Of a stretch of 64,000 bases of DNA, positions 32,241 through 41,292 are shown one piece after another. A program made the translations under genes and the position numbers. Origin of the DNA: Massilia phyllostachyos. Lineage in GTDB: Bacteria; Pseudomonadota; Gammaproteobacteria; Burkholderiales; Burkholderiaceae_D. Under the pieces are notes generated by a model. The model was given only the letters and a program-made list of their open reading frames with translations, had not been told where the DNA came from and did not search any database. Position 1 is the stretch's first letter; each line of letters opens with the position of its first letter. Location: contig NZ_JAJNOC010000001.1 of assembly GCF_021044825.1 (NCBI RefSeq), positions 310,001 through 374,000 on the forward strand, given 5' to 3'.

Positions 32241-35200
32241 TGGGGATTCCAGCCGCGGCCGGCGAACACTGTGGCGCGGCTGGACAGGCGTGCCGCGGCC
32301 TCGCGGTCCAGCTGGAAGCCGCCATAACTGCGCGGCTGTCCATCCTCGCTCCTGTTGCCGTACTCGCCCCAGCCGCCCTGCAGGGGATTCGGCAGCGGCT
32401 TGCGGTACCAGGCGTCTTGCGCCACGTGCGGGCCGATGATGTTGTCGATGAAGACCACGTTGTCCCAGGTGCTCGGCGTGCCCGGCGAGCGCACGAAGTA
32501 GGTCGCGCCATCCGGCGGCAGGTTGCCCGCCGGGCCGGGGCCGCGCGTGATGCGCGAGCGCAGGAAGATGAAGCCCGGCTCGTCCTTGCCCACGGTGCGC
32601 GCCTGCACGATGTAGCCACCGCTCTCGCGGTTGGCGCTGTCGCCGACGGTGCGCAGTTCGCTTTCCTCGAACAGGGCGGCGCGGTTGTTCCCCCAGATGA
32701 AGTCGACGTTGCCTTCGATGAGCGAGCGGTAGAACCAGGCGTAGCCGGTCAGCTGCAGGGTGTCCTGCTCGGAGATGAAATGGGCGTTGCGCACCTGCAG
32801 GCGGCCGCGGTCGCTGAAGAAGAAGATCGTCTCCGCCTGGGCCGAGTGGCCGTCGCTGCGCAGGGTGCTGTTGTGCAGGGCGATGTCGCGGATCTCGAGC
32901 ATGTCCACGTCCTGGGCCAGGAACAGCGAACGGCCGCCCGAGAAGCCCGGCGTGCCGATCAGCTGGCTGGCGCCCGACCCCGGGTTGCGGGTGTCGCTGT
33001 TGGCGGCGCGGATGATGGTGTGTTCCCGGCTCTGGCCGCGCAGGGTGACGTTGTCCTTGTCGACCAGGTAGAGGATCTCCGGATAGACGCCGTCGCGCAC
33101 GTTGACGGTGATCGCCTTGTCGCGCGGCTGGCGCATGGCGTAATCGAGCGCGCCCTGCACCGTGCGGAAGTCGGCGCGGCCGTCGTCGTCCACGGTGATG
33201 CTGTCGCCGACCGGTTGATAGGGCGTGGTGTGGAAGGACCAGCGTGCTCCCTTGAATCCGTCAAGCCGCACCAGGCGCGCGTCGATCACGGCCTCGTATT
33301 CTTCACCGTAGGCGAGCGGCTGCGGCATGCGCACGTAGAGCTCCTTGTCCACGACCTTGATCGCATGCTGGCGCACCAGGCGCTGGCGTGCCTGGGACCC
33401 GAGCGCGGTGATGGTTTCGCCGGGACGGACCACGGCGACCAGCGCCTTGTCGCGCTTGCGGTAGACGCGCACGCTGCCTTCCTTGCCCAGCACCGGCGCC
33501 TGGTCGAACACGAGGCGCAGCGGCGCATCCGTCGGCACGCCGCGCGCGCCTTGCGCCGGGTGGGCGGTGGCGCCAGGCGGGAGGGTGGCGCCGTCCGGCG
33601 CCATGAAAGGTGTCTGCACCTCGACCGTGAAGATCGCCTGCGCCCACGGATCGTCGACGCTGCGCACGGTGACCGTGGTGCTGCCGGCCGCCAGCGGCGT
33701 CACGCGCAGGCCGCCCTCGGCCGCTTCGACCGTGGCGATGCGCGCGTCCTGCGCCTGGGCCGTGACGACGGGCGCGCCGCCGAGGCGGATCGCTTCCGGC
33801 GCGTCGCCCGCCTGCAGGGCGATGCGGTCGGCGCCGACGTGCACGCTCACGCGCTCGGGCAGGCCGGCGGGGCCGCTGCGCAGGTCGAGCAGGGTGTTGG
33901 CGCCCGTCTCCCAGCCGACCGGCTGCACCGCCGGCATGGCGGTGGCGAGCAGCCAGGTGGCGCGGTCGCCATCCACCGAGACCGACAGCGACGGACCTTT
34001 TACATTGGGGCCGGCGCTGGGCTCGGCCGCGAAGCGCAGCACCACCGGCACGCCGGCAGGCGAGGCGTTGCGGCGCACCTGCTTGATGCGTTTGACTTCG
34101 CCGCCGCGCGACTCCAGCAGCTCGATGTGCAGCACCTTGCCGTCGTCGGCCAGCTGCAGGCTGGCGCCCTGCCAGTCGCCGTTCGCATCCTGGCGTGCGC
34201 GCAGGATGAAGGGCGCGCCCTTGCCTGGGACGACGCGCGCTTCGGCGAAGCCGTCGGATTTGCCCAATAAAGGCTGCGGGCCCGCGTTCTCCATCACATG
34301 GTGCGCCACCTCGCTCGCCGGCAGGGCCGTGAAGCGGTAGGGCACGCGCCAGCCGACGTCGCCGCCGAAGTGGCAGTCCTGCAGGGCCTGGCCGTTGAGC
34401 AGCGAGCCGCTGTCGTTGAAGACGCCGTGGCTGGAGGCGGGGTCGCGCACGATCTGCTTGCAGGCGGTGGCGCCCTCGATATCGAAGGCGTTGGCGCTCG
34501 AGATCACGTGCGAGGCGTGCGCCACGCCGATGCTGTAGCCGTGGGCGTAGACCGGATGCTTGCGGTCGCCGACATAGTAGTTGTTCAGCAGGTGCACCTG
34601 GCCATAGCGCACGCGCGGCGCGCGTTCGGCGACGTGCTCGAACAGGTTGCCCTTGAGGGTGATGCGCAGGTGGCCGGCGTCGCCGGTGGCGCGGTCGCCG
34701 GAACCGATCAGCATGTTCTTCTCGTGCTGGCCGAAGCGGTTGTAGCTGACGCTGACGAAGTCCGCGCCCTGGTTGATGTCGAGGGCGCCGTCGTGGCACT
34801 GCTTCAGCTTGCCGTTCTCGACCGGCTGCCTGTCGTCGGTATCGGGGGCGTCGGTGAAGCTGTTGTGGTCGATCCAGACGTGGTGCGAGGCGGAGACGGT
34901 GATGCCGTCGAACGAGGAGTTCCAGTTGCCCTTCGGTCCATCCTTCGCGTCCCAGCGCGGCCCGACGTCGCAGGGATTGCGGATCGCGAGGTTGCGGATC
35001 ACGACCTGCTCGGCGTTGGCCACGATGAGCGAACCGTTGACGAAGCCGGCGTTCGGCGCCACGCCGATCAGGGTGGTGTGCGAGGGGATGCGCACGATGC
35101 CGCGCTGCGCCTGGTCTTCGGTGGAGGCGAAGGCGCGGCCTTCGCTCATGTCGATGGTAGCGGCCACGCGGACGATGCGGGCCGGCGCCTGGGCGCCGAG

Positions 35201-35401
35201 CGCGGCCAGCAGTCCGGCGCGGTCGCGCACCGTGAACACGTGTTCGGGCCTGGCGAGCGCGCCGCCGCGGGTGCCGCCATCGTGAGCGGCCCAGCCGTCG
35301 GACGGCGCGTGCTGGCGTTCGGTCAAGGCGATCGGGGCGGCGAATGCCTGGCCGAAGGCGCCGGCCAGGGCGAGGGCGAGGAGGGTGGCGCGCGGGTTCA
35401 A
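32237..35401 (-). CDS. PL1 pectate lyase - Ig-like - CE8 pectin methylesterase fusion
   Basis: A 1054-residue secreted bifunctional enzyme. The TTG start at 35401 overlaps the CE12 stop (TTGA) with GAGGT upstream and gives a clean signal peptide ending AFA. The N-terminal PL1 lyase (about 30-370) shows HHVWIDHNSFTDAPDTDD, CHDGALDINQGADFVSVSYN and APRVRYGQVHLLNNYY. A middle part of about 350 residues includes a Big_5-like segment (GVPTDAPLRLVFDQAPV). The C-terminal CE8 esterase (about 733-1054) shows FISEQDTLQ near 878, EGNVDFIWGNN near 900 (catalytic Asp) and YIVQAR. De-esterification followed by lyase cleavage in one chain is a sensible coupling, since PL1 pectate lyases prefer de-esterified galacturonan. 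Confidence 0.9.
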   Translation of the reverse strand: MNPRATLLALALAGAFGQAFAAPIALTERQHAPSDGWAAHDGGTRGGALARPEHVFTVRDRAGLLAALGAQAPARIVRVAATIDMSEGRAFASTEDQAQRGIVRIPSHTTLIGVAPNAGFVNGSLIVANAEQVVIRNLAIRNPCDVGPRWDAKDGPKGNWNSSFDGITVSASHHVWIDHNSFTDAPDTDDRQPVENGKLKQCHDGALDINQGADFVSVSYNRFGQHEKNMLIGSGDRATGDAGHLRITLKGNLFEHVAERAPRVRYGQVHLLNNYYVGDRKHPVYAHGYSIGVAHASHVISSANAFDIEGATACKQIVRDPASSHGVFNDSGSLLNGQALQDCHFGGDVGWRVPYRFTALPASEVAHHVMENAGPQPLLGKSDGFAEARVVPGKGAPFILRARQDANGDWQGASLQLADDGKVLHIELLESRGGEVKRIKQVRRNASPAGVPVVLRFAAEPSAGPNVKGPSLSVSVDGDRATWLLATAMPAVQPVGWETGANTLLDLRSGPAGLPERVSVHVGADRIALQAGDAPEAIRLGGAPVVTAQAQDARIATVEAAEGGLRVTPLAAGSTTVTVRSVDDPWAQAIFTVEVQTPFMAPDGATLPPGATAHPAQGARGVPTDAPLRLVFDQAPVLGKEGSVRVYRKRDKALVAVVRPGETITALGSQARQRLVRQHAIKVVDKELYVRMPQPLAYGEEYEAVIDARLVRLDGFKGARWSFHTTPYQPVGDSITVDDDGRADFRTVQGALDYAMRQPRDKAITVNVRDGVYPEILYLVDKDNVTLRGQSREHTIIRAANSDTRNPGSGASQLIGTPGFSGGRSLFLAQDVDMLEIRDIALHNSTLRSDGHSAQAETIFFFSDRGRLQVRNAHFISEQDTLQLTGYAWFYRSLIEGNVDFIWGNNRAALFEESELRTVGDSANRESGGYIVQARTVGKDEPGFIFLRSRITRGPGPAGNLPPDGATYFVRSPGTPSTWDNVVFIDNIIGPHVAQDAWYRKPLPNPLQGGWGEYGNRSEDGQPRSYGGFQLDREAAARLSSRATVFAGRGWNPQ

Positions 35402-36108
35402 CGTGCACCTCGCAGATCGGCGGCCAGGGCCGGCACCTTGCGCGGCAGTTCGCTGGCCATGATGCCGGCGAAGCGTTCCGCACCGGCCGGTCCCAGGTGG
35501 GTGTAGTCGAAGTTGGCCCCAAGGCGCGCCAGCTTGTCGGCTTCCTTCGGTCCCATGGCCTGCACGGCGCTGAGTGACAGGGCATTCAGGTCGACCAGCG
35601 GCGCGCGGGTAGCGCGCGCGATGTCGCGGATGGCGCCGGCCCAGGGGGCGAGGTCGTTGTGCACATAGCCGCCCTTGAAGCTGCGGCGGGTCAGGGGCGT
35701 GACCAGCACCGGCTCGGCGCCCAGGGCACGGGCCTCCTCCACGTAGCGCTTCATGTTGGCGGGGAACTCGGTGACGAAGTCGGTCGAGCGTCCTGGTTTG
35801 CCCGGCTGGTCGTTGTGGCCGAACTGGATCAGCACGTAGGTCTTGCGGAAGGCCGCGCCGTCCTGCAGCAGCCTGGTCACCTCGTCCCAGCGGCCTTCGG
35901 CGCGGAAGCTCCCCGAACTGCGGCCACCGCGCGCCAGGTTCAGGCAGGCGGTTTCAGGCGTGAAGCGGGCGCACAGGGCGTCGCCGTAGCCGGTAGTGCT
36001 GGCCATGGTGGAGTCGCCGACCAGGATGATGCGGTCGGGCAGGGCGGGGGTTGCGTGCACGTGAGCGGCAAGGAGCAGGGGGAAGAGGGCAAGGGCGGGG
36101 CGTAGCAT
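35398..36108 (-). CDS. CE12-type SGNH acetylesterase (rhamnogalacturonan acetylesterase)
   Basis: A 236-residue secreted SGNH hydrolase. The start at 36108 is chosen for its AGGAGA site and signal peptide (MLRPALALFPLLLAAHVHA). Blocks I, II, III and V of the SGNH family are visible: ILVGDSTMAS (Ser nucleophile), LNLARGGRSS (Gly), IQFGHNDQPGK (Asn) and YTHLGPAGAERFA (His preceded by Asp). The pattern GDSTM with GHND is typical of CE12 rhamnogalacturonan acetylesterases. It is the first gene of a two-gene operon with the PL1-CE8 fusion, so deacetylation, demethylation and cleavage are made together. Two locus operators lie upstream. Confidence 0.88.
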   Translation of the reverse strand: MLRPALALFPLLLAAHVHATPALPDRIILVGDSTMASTTGYGDALCARFTPETACLNLARGGRSSGSFRAEGRWDEVTRLLQDGAAFRKTYVLIQFGHNDQPGKPGRSTDFVTEFPANMKRYVEEARALGAEPVLVTPLTRRSFKGGYVHNDLAPWAGAIRDIARATRAPLVDLNALSLSAVQAMGPKEADKLARLGANFDYTHLGPAGAERFAGIMASELPRKVPALAADLRGAR

Positions 36109-36138
36109 GGGCGGTCTCCTGATTATTCGGTCGATTCT

Positions 36139-36176
36139 ATTTTGGCCTGACCAATTTATCAAGCGGTCAGGCCGGA
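36139..36176. promoter_or_regulatory. Predicted GntR operators upstream of the CE12/PL1-CE8 operon
   Basis: ATTTTGGCCTGACCAATT (36139-36156) is a strong copy and GCGGTCAGGCCGG (from 36163) a second. They sit 31-68 bases before the CE12 start. This gap (36109-36445) also holds the palindromic element at 36241-36327 and the promoter of GntR regulator 2; no gene is seen in it. Confidence 0.68.
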
Positions 36177-36240
36177 GCGTAAAGACTGCGTACGCTTTCT
36201 TCGTTAACCCCTGCACCGTCGTACGCGCCACTGGCGCCTA

Positions 36241-36327
36241 CGACTTCCCGCGAAGGCGGGAACCCAATTTTGCGTGCGCTAACGGAACGCATAAGAACTT
36301 GGATTCCCGCCTGCGCGGGAATGACGG
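36241..36327. repeat. Palindromic intergenic repeat (MITE-like)
   Basis: Two inverted arms each form a small hairpin: CTTCCCGCGAAGGCGGGAA on the left and GGATTCCCGCCTGCGCGGGA on the right. They flank a central part with its own dyad (GCGTGCGCTAACGGAACGC). The TTCCCGCNNNNGCGGGAA type is a common dispersed bacterial repeat. It separates the CE12 operon from GntR regulator 2. Confidence 0.65.
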
Positions 36328-36366
36328 CTCATGAGTAGGAGGGGAAAGCAAGCGTACCCGTAACAT

Positions 36367-36399
36367 AGACATCTTGTTGTAAGACGTCAGACATCTTGT
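36367..36399. promoter_or_regulatory. Direct repeats in the promoter of GntR regulator 2
   Basis: AGACATCTTGT occurs at 36367-36377 and again at 36389-36399, exactly 22 bases apart, about two helical turns. GTTGTAAG follows the first copy. They could be operators for the regulator encoded 47 bases further on. Confidence 0.45.
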
Positions 36400-36445
36400 A
36401 ATGATATATAATCGTCTTATCCCTTTCTCATCCCCACATCCTCCC

Positions 36446-37177
36446 ATGGTCCCCACGCAGCGCAAGCCCCGCAATCTCGCCCAGGGCGTCGTCGAACAGA
36501 TCAGCGGCAGCATCCGCCAGGGACTCCTGAAACCCGGCGAGAAGCTGCCCACCGAATCGTCGATGATGGCGCAGCACGGCGTCAGCCGCACCGTGGTGCG
36601 CGAGGCGATCTCGCATCTGCAGGCGTCGGGCCTGGTGCAGACCCGGCACGGCATCGGCACCTTCGTGCTGGAACCCGCGCCGAGCGCCGGCCTGGGCATC
36701 GACGCCGAGAGCATATTGACCCTGCGCGACGTGCTCTCGATCCTCGAGCTGCGCATCGGCGTGGAGACCGAGACCGCCGGCCTGGCGGCGGTGCGCCGCA
36801 GCGACGAGCAGGTGCGGGAGCTGGGTGTGGCGCTGGGAGAAATGCACGAGGCGATGGCGTCCGGCAGGCCGGCGGCGGATGCCGACAAGCGCTTCCACCT
36901 CCTGATCGCGCAGGCCACCGGCAACCGCTATTTCGCCGACATCCTGGCCCAGCTGGGCAACGCCATCATTCCGCGCGCGCGCCTGAACACGGTGGAGCTG
37001 GAGCAGGACAAGCCGGCCAATTTCAACGAGCGCGTCAGCCGCGAGCACGACGACATCTACCGCGCCATCGAACGGCGCGACCCGGAAGCGGCGCGCGCCG
37101 CGATGCGCACCCACCTGTCCAACAGCCGCGAACGTCTGGTCGAAGCGCAGCGCCGCATCGAAGCCCGGATCAATTAA
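36446..37177 (+). CDS. GntR/FadR-subfamily (FCD) regulator 2
   Basis: A 243-residue FCD-class GntR regulator. The HTH is near the N-terminus ([46 protein letters not shown], then [10 protein letters not shown]). The FCD domain has [38 protein letters not shown] and MRTHLSNS. The start at 36446 removes an unlikely upstream extension to 36401. It lies directly before the kdgD operon on the same strand, 100 bases away. It is therefore the probable regulator of galactarate/KDG catabolism, distinct from the regulator at 29745. Confidence 0.88.
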   Translation: MVPTQRKPRNLAQGVVEQISGSIRQGLLKPGEKLPTESSMMAQHGVSRTVVREAISHLQASGLVQTRHGIGTFVLEPAPSAGLGIDAESILTLRDVLSILELRIGVETETAGLAAVRRSDEQVRELGVALGEMHEAMASGRPAADADKRFHLLIAQATGNRYFADILAQLGNAIIPRARLNTVELEQDKPANFNERVSREHDDIYRAIERRDPEAARAAMRTHLSNSRERLVEAQRRIEARIN

Positions 37178-37216
37178 AAAACCATCGAACATTTTGCTTG
37201 CCGGGTCGACGTTTAG

Positions 37217-37236
37217 GTTGTACGATGACATACAAC
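37217..37236. promoter_or_regulatory. Predicted operator upstream of kdgD
   Basis: GTTGTACGATGACATACAAC has perfect 6-base arms GTTGTA and TACAAC around 8 bases. It lies 41 bases before the kdgD start. This differs from the TGGTCNGACCA motif and resembles the TTGTA-type sites of other GntR proteins. Confidence 0.55.
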
Positions 37237-37277
37237 TTACCGCAGTATCCCATCATAACTGTCCTGGAGACCCCGCA

Positions 37278-38195
37278 ATGCAACCGCTCGAGCTACAAAA
37301 AGTCCTTTCGCACGGCCTGCTGTCCTTCCCGATCACCGACTTCACCGCCGACCTCGAGTTCGACAAGGCCGGCTACCAGAAGCGCCTCGAATGGCTGGCC
37401 CCGTACGGCGCCACCGCGCTGTTCGCCGCCGGCGGCACCGGCGAATACTTCTCGCTGCACGGCGAAGAGTACGGCCAGATCGTCAAGACCGCGGTCGACA
37501 CCTGCGCCGGCACCGGCGTCGCGATCCTGGCAGGCTGCGGCGGCCCGACCCGCGCGGCCATCGCCCACGCACAGGAAGCCGAGCGCCAGGGCGCGCAGGG
37601 CCTGCTGCTGCTGCCGCACTACCTGACCGAATCCAACCAGGACGGCCTGATCGCCCACGTCGAAGCGGTGTGCCGCTCCGTGAAGATCGGCGTCGTGGTC
37701 TACAACCGCGCCGCCTGCCGCCTGACCCCGGAATCGCTGGCCAAGCTGGCCGACCGCAACCCGAACCTGATCGGCTTCAAGGACGGCATCGGCGACATCG
37801 AACTGATGGTCTCGATCTGGCGCAAGATGGGCGACCGCTTCAGCTACCTGGGCGGCCTGCCGACCGCGGAAGTCTATGCCGGCGCCTATAAAGCGCTGGG
37901 CACCCCGGTGTACTCGTCGGCCGTGTTCAACTTCGTGCCGCAGCTGGCCATGGACTTCTACCACGCCACCGCCGCCGGCGACACCGCGACCACCAACCGC
38001 CTGATCGACGAATTCTTCCTGCCTTACCTGGACATCCGCAACCGCAAGGGCGGCTACGCCGTCAGCATCATCAAGGCCGGCGCACGCCTGGTCGGCCATG
38101 GCGCGGGCCCGGTGCGTCCGCCGCTGACCGACCTGACCGCGGAAGAAGACCAGATGCTGCTGGCCCTGATCCAGAAGCAGAAGAACCCGGTCTAA
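37278..38195 (+). CDS. kdgD: 5-dehydro-4-deoxyglucarate dehydratase
   Basis: A 305-residue member of the DapA/NAL superfamily. It dehydrates and decarboxylates 5-dehydro-4-deoxy-D-glucarate to 2-oxoglutarate semialdehyde (2,5-dioxopentanoate). The TIM-barrel landmarks are visible: [22 protein letters not shown] with Tyr142, and GFKDGIGD with the Schiff-base Lys168. GGTGEYFSL and the KDGIGD context are typical of KdgD and not of DapA. The ATG has CTGGAGA upstream. It starts the catabolic operon kdgD, semialdehyde dehydrogenase, MFS transporter, lactonase. It receives its substrate from GarD. Confidence 0.92.
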   Translation: MQPLELQKVLSHGLLSFPITDFTADLEFDKAGYQKRLEWLAPYGATALFAAGGTGEYFSLHGEEYGQIVKTAVDTCAGTGVAILAGCGGPTRAAIAHAQEAERQGAQGLLLLPHYLTESNQDGLIAHVEAVCRSVKIGVVVYNRAACRLTPESLAKLADRNPNLIGFKDGIGDIELMVSIWRKMGDRFSYLGGLPTAEVYAGAYKALGTPVYSSAVFNFVPQLAMDFYHATAAGDTATTNRLIDEFFLPYLDIRNRKGGYAVSIIKAGARLVGHGAGPVRPPLTDLTAEEDQMLLALIQKQKNPV

Positions 38196-38213
38196 GGGTA
38201 AAAGGCAAGCGTC

Positions 38214-39794
38214 ATGACGATTACTGGTGAAATGATCATCGGCAGCCAGCTGGTCCGCGGTAGCGCGGGCGAGCAGCGTGCCTACAACCCCTCGACCCGC
38301 GCCGAGTTCGAGCCTGCCTTCGGCCAGGCGACGGGCGACGACGTGGAACGCGCCTGCGCCCTGGCGCAGCAAGCCTTCGACCCGTACCGCAGCCTGCCGC
38401 TCGAGCAGCGCGCACGCTTCCTGGAAGCGGTGGCGGAACAGATCCTGGCGATCGGTTCGGAACTGATCGAACGCGCCCAGCAGGAAACCGGCCTGCCGCA
38501 AGCCCGCCTCGAAGGCGAGCGCATGCGCACCGTGACCCAGCTGCGCCTGTTCGCGAAAGTGGTGCGCGACGGCCGCTTCCTGGGCGCGACCATCGACAGC
38601 GCGCTGCCGGAACGCACTCCGCCGCGTCCCGACCTGCGCCTGGCCAAGATTGGCCTGGGCCCGGTCGCCGTCTTCGGCGCCAGTAACTTCCCGCTGGCCT
38701 TCTCGGTCGCCGGTGGCGACACGGCGTCCGCACTGGCCGCCGGCTGCCCGGTGGTGGTGAAAGCCCACGGCGCCCACCTCGGCACCTCGGAACTGGTCGG
38801 CCGCGCCGTCCAGCGCGCAGTGCAGGAATGTGGCCTGCCGGAAGGCGTGTTCTCGATGCTGTTCGGCGACGGCCGCACCATCGGCCAGCAGCTGGTGGCT
38901 AATGCCGCCATCAAGGCGGTCGGCTTCACCGGCTCGCGTGGCGGCGGCACTGCGCTGATGCGCACCGCAGCTAGCCGCAACGAACCGATCCCGGTCTACG
39001 CCGAGATGAGCAGCGTGAACCCGGTGTTCCTGCTGCCGACCGCGCTGGAAGAGGGCGGCGCCGCGCTGGCGAACGGCTTCGTCGATTCGCTGACCCTGGG
39101 CGTCGGCCAGTTCTGCACCAACCCGGGCCTGGTGTTCGCGGTCAAGGGCGCGGCGCTGGATGCGTTCACCGCCGCCGCAACCACCGCGCTGGCAGGCAAG
39201 GGCGCCGGCACCATGCTGACCGCCGGCATCCATGAAGCCTACAACAGCGGCATCGCACGCTTCGGTTCGACCGAAGGCCTGCGCCTCGTTGCACAAGGCA
39301 GCACGGAAGGTATCGGCTGCGCCGCGCAAGCCGCGCTGTACGAAGTCGACGCTGCCGCCTTCATCGCCAACCCGGACCTGCAGGACGAGATCTTCGGACC
39401 GGCGGCGCTGGTGGTGCGCTTCGACAGCGAAGAGCAGCTGCTGCAGGCGGCCGAGAAGCTGCACGGCCAGCTGACCGCGACCGTGCACGTCAAGCAGGCC
39501 GACCATGCACTGGCCGCCAAGCTGCTGACTATCCTGGAACGCAAGGCGGGCCGCGTGCTGTTCAACGGCTTCCCGACCGGCGTCGAGGTCTCGCATGCGA
39601 TGGTCCACGGCGGCCCGTTCCCGGCCACCAGCGACAGCCGCACCACCTCGGTGGGCGCGACCGCCATCGACCGCTTCCTGCGTCCGGTGTGCTACCAGAA
39701 CCTGCCGGCGGACTTGCTGCCGGAGGCGCTGCGCGACGACAATCCACTCGGCCTGGCACGCGTGCTGGACGGGGACCTGAAAGTCGCCATGTAA
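38214..39794 (+). CDS. 2-oxoglutarate semialdehyde dehydrogenase
   Basis: A 526-residue aldehyde dehydrogenase of the alpha-ketoglutaric semialdehyde dehydrogenase group. The catalytic Cys301 is in GQFCTNPG, and the Glu is in the [11 protein letters not shown] segment. The cofactor region includes [32 protein letters not shown] and GFTGSRGGG. The length and the GQFCTNPG motif fit the KGSADH group that acts in uronate and pentose oxidation. It lies 18 bases after kdgD and produces 2-oxoglutarate as the end product of the pathway. A terminator-like hairpin follows the stop. Confidence 0.92.
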   Translation: MTITGEMIIGSQLVRGSAGEQRAYNPSTRAEFEPAFGQATGDDVERACALAQQAFDPYRSLPLEQRARFLEAVAEQILAIGSELIERAQQETGLPQARLEGERMRTVTQLRLFAKVVRDGRFLGATIDSALPERTPPRPDLRLAKIGLGPVAVFGASNFPLAFSVAGGDTASALAAGCPVVVKAHGAHLGTSELVGRAVQRAVQECGLPEGVFSMLFGDGRTIGQQLVANAAIKAVGFTGSRGGGTALMRTAASRNEPIPVYAEMSSVNPVFLLPTALEEGGAALANGFVDSLTLGVGQFCTNPGLVFAVKGAALDAFTAAATTALAGKGAGTMLTAGIHEAYNSGIARFGSTEGLRLVAQGSTEGIGCAAQAALYEVDAAAFIANPDLQDEIFGPAALVVRFDSEEQLLQAAEKLHGQLTATVHVKQADHALAAKLLTILERKAGRVLFNGFPTGVEVSHAMVHGGPFPATSDSRTTSVGATAIDRFLRPVCYQNLPADLLPEALRDDNPLGLARVLDGDLKVAM

Positions 39795-39801
39795 TACCGG
39801 G

Positions 39802-39826
39802 GGGGCGCTGATTGCGCCCCCTTTTG
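39802..39826 (+). terminator. Intrinsic terminator-like hairpin inside the catabolic operon
   Basis: Stem GGGGGCGC / GCGCCCCC with loop TGATT and a TTTT tract, 7 bases after the semialdehyde dehydrogenase stop. It may partly separate enzyme expression from the transporter and lactonase genes that follow. Confidence 0.75.
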
Positions 39827-39885
39827 TCGATTGAAGTACCAGCCGGCGGAGACTCCGGCTGTTTCACTTGAAAAGAACTGATCAC

Positions 39886-41292
39886 ATGAATCAGCAAGTC
39901 ATGAGCCGCCCAGAGAAGACCGGGGAGCTGGCCTCCACGGTGGGCAAATACCGCTGGACCATCTGCGGTCTGCTGTTCTTCGCCACCACCATCAACTACC
40001 TCGACCGCCAGGTCCTGAGCCTGCTGGCTCCCTTGCTGACCAAGGAATTCGGCTGGTCGAACACGGACTACGCCAACATCACGGCGACCTTCCAGTTCGT
40101 GTACGCGATCTCGATGCTGTTCGCCGGCCGCGTGATCGACCGCCTCGGCACCAAGCGCGCCTTCGTGCTGGCCATCGTCGTGTGGTCGATCGGCGCCATC
40201 GCCCACGCCTACGCGATCGGCATCGGCACCGCCGTCAACAACATCTTCACCACGCTCGGCCTGGCCGCGGTGCCGGTCTCGATCATCGGCTTCATGGTCG
40301 GCCGCGCGGTGCTGGCGATCGGCGAGGCGGGTAACTTCCCGGCCGCGATCAAGGCCACCGCCGAGTACTTCCCGAAGCGCGAGCGTTCCTTCGCCACCGG
40401 CATCTTCAACTCGGGCGCCAACGTCGGCGCGATCCTGGCGCCGTTGTCCGTGCCGCTGATCGCCGAGTACTGGGGCTGGCAGGCCGCCTTCATCGCGGTC
40501 GGCGCGGTCGGCTTCCTGTGGATGGGCCTGTGGCTGTGGCTGTACGACACGCCGGAACGCCAGAAGCGCCTCTCCGCCGGCGAGCTCGCCTACATCAACA
40601 GCGACAGCACGCCGGTCGAAGCGGCGCCCGTCGCGGCCGACAAGCCGAAGGCATCGTGGTTCAAGCTGCTCGGCTACCGCCAGACCTGGGCCTTCACCTT
40701 CGGTAAATTCATGACCGACGGCGTGTGGTGGTTCTTCCTGTTCTGGCTGCCCAAGTACATGTCCTCGCAATACGGCCTGACGGGCCCGGAGATGGTGATC
40801 CCGCTGGCGGTCCTGTACAGCATGACCATGGTCGGCTCGATCGGCGGCGGCTGGCTGCCGACCTGGTTCATCGACCGCGGCGCCAGCATCTACCAGGGCC
40901 GCATGCGCGCCATGCTGACCATCGCCCTGTTCCCGCTGGTGGTGCTGCTGGCCCAGCCGCTCGGCACCATGGGCTACTGGTTCCCGGTGATCCTGATCGG
41001 CATCGGCGCCTCGGCCCACCAGGCATGGTCGGCCAACCTGTTCACCACGGTGTCGGACATGTTCCCGAAACACAGCGTCGGCTCGGTGGTCGGCATCGGC
41101 GGCATGGCCGGCGGCCTGGGCGGCGTCCTGATCACCAAGCTGGGCGGCTGGCTGTTCGACTACTACGGCGCGCAAGGCCACATGGAGACCGGCTACATGA
41201 TCATGTTCTCGATCTGCGCGCTGGCCTACCTGGTCGCCTGGGCCGTCATGAAAGCGCTGGTGCCGGCGCACCGCGAGATCACCGACCTGTGA
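39886..41292 (+). CDS. MFS hexuronate (ExuT-like) transporter
   Basis: A 468-residue major facilitator of the anion:cation symporter group that includes ExuT and GudP. It shows 12 predicted TM helices. TM1 ends in FFATTINYLDRQVLSLLAP, a family hallmark, followed by GRVIDRLGTKRAF, the loop 2-3 motif, and FPAAIKATAEYFPKRERSFATGIFNSGANVG. The ATG at 39886 is taken; a TTG 18 bases upstream is less likely. It is translationally linked to the lactonase gene (TGATG). Within this operon, uptake of galacturonate across the inner membrane is the likely role. Galactarate or glucarate uptake is the alternative. Confidence 0.88.
   Translation: MNQQVMSRPEKTGELASTVGKYRWTICGLLFFATTINYLDRQVLSLLAPLLTKEFGWSNTDYANITATFQFVYAISMLFAGRVIDRLGTKRAFVLAIVVWSIGAIAHAYAIGIGTAVNNIFTTLGLAAVPVSIIGFMVGRAVLAIGEAGNFPAAIKATAEYFPKRERSFATGIFNSGANVGAILAPLSVPLIAEYWGWQAAFIAVGAVGFLWMGLWLWLYDTPERQKRLSAGELAYINSDSTPVEAAPVAADKPKASWFKLLGYRQTWAFTFGKFMTDGVWWFFLFWLPKYMSSQYGLTGPEMVIPLAVLYSMTMVGSIGGGWLPTWFIDRGASIYQGRMRAMLTIALFPLVVLLAQPLGTMGYWFPVILIGIGASAHQAWSANLFTTVSDMFPKHSVGSVVGIGGMAGGLGGVLITKLGGWLFDYYGAQGHMETGYMIMFSICALAYLVAWAVMKALVPAHREITDL

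Noticed and set aside
37278-38195. DapA (dihydrodipicolinate synthase) for the aldolase-superfamily gene
   Set aside because: The GGTGEYFSL motif, length and operon with a semialdehyde dehydrogenase fit KdgD instead.
37293-39608. Long minus-strand frame opposite kdgD and the semialdehyde dehydrogenase
   Set aside because: It covers two clear enzymes on the other strand and has no family features.
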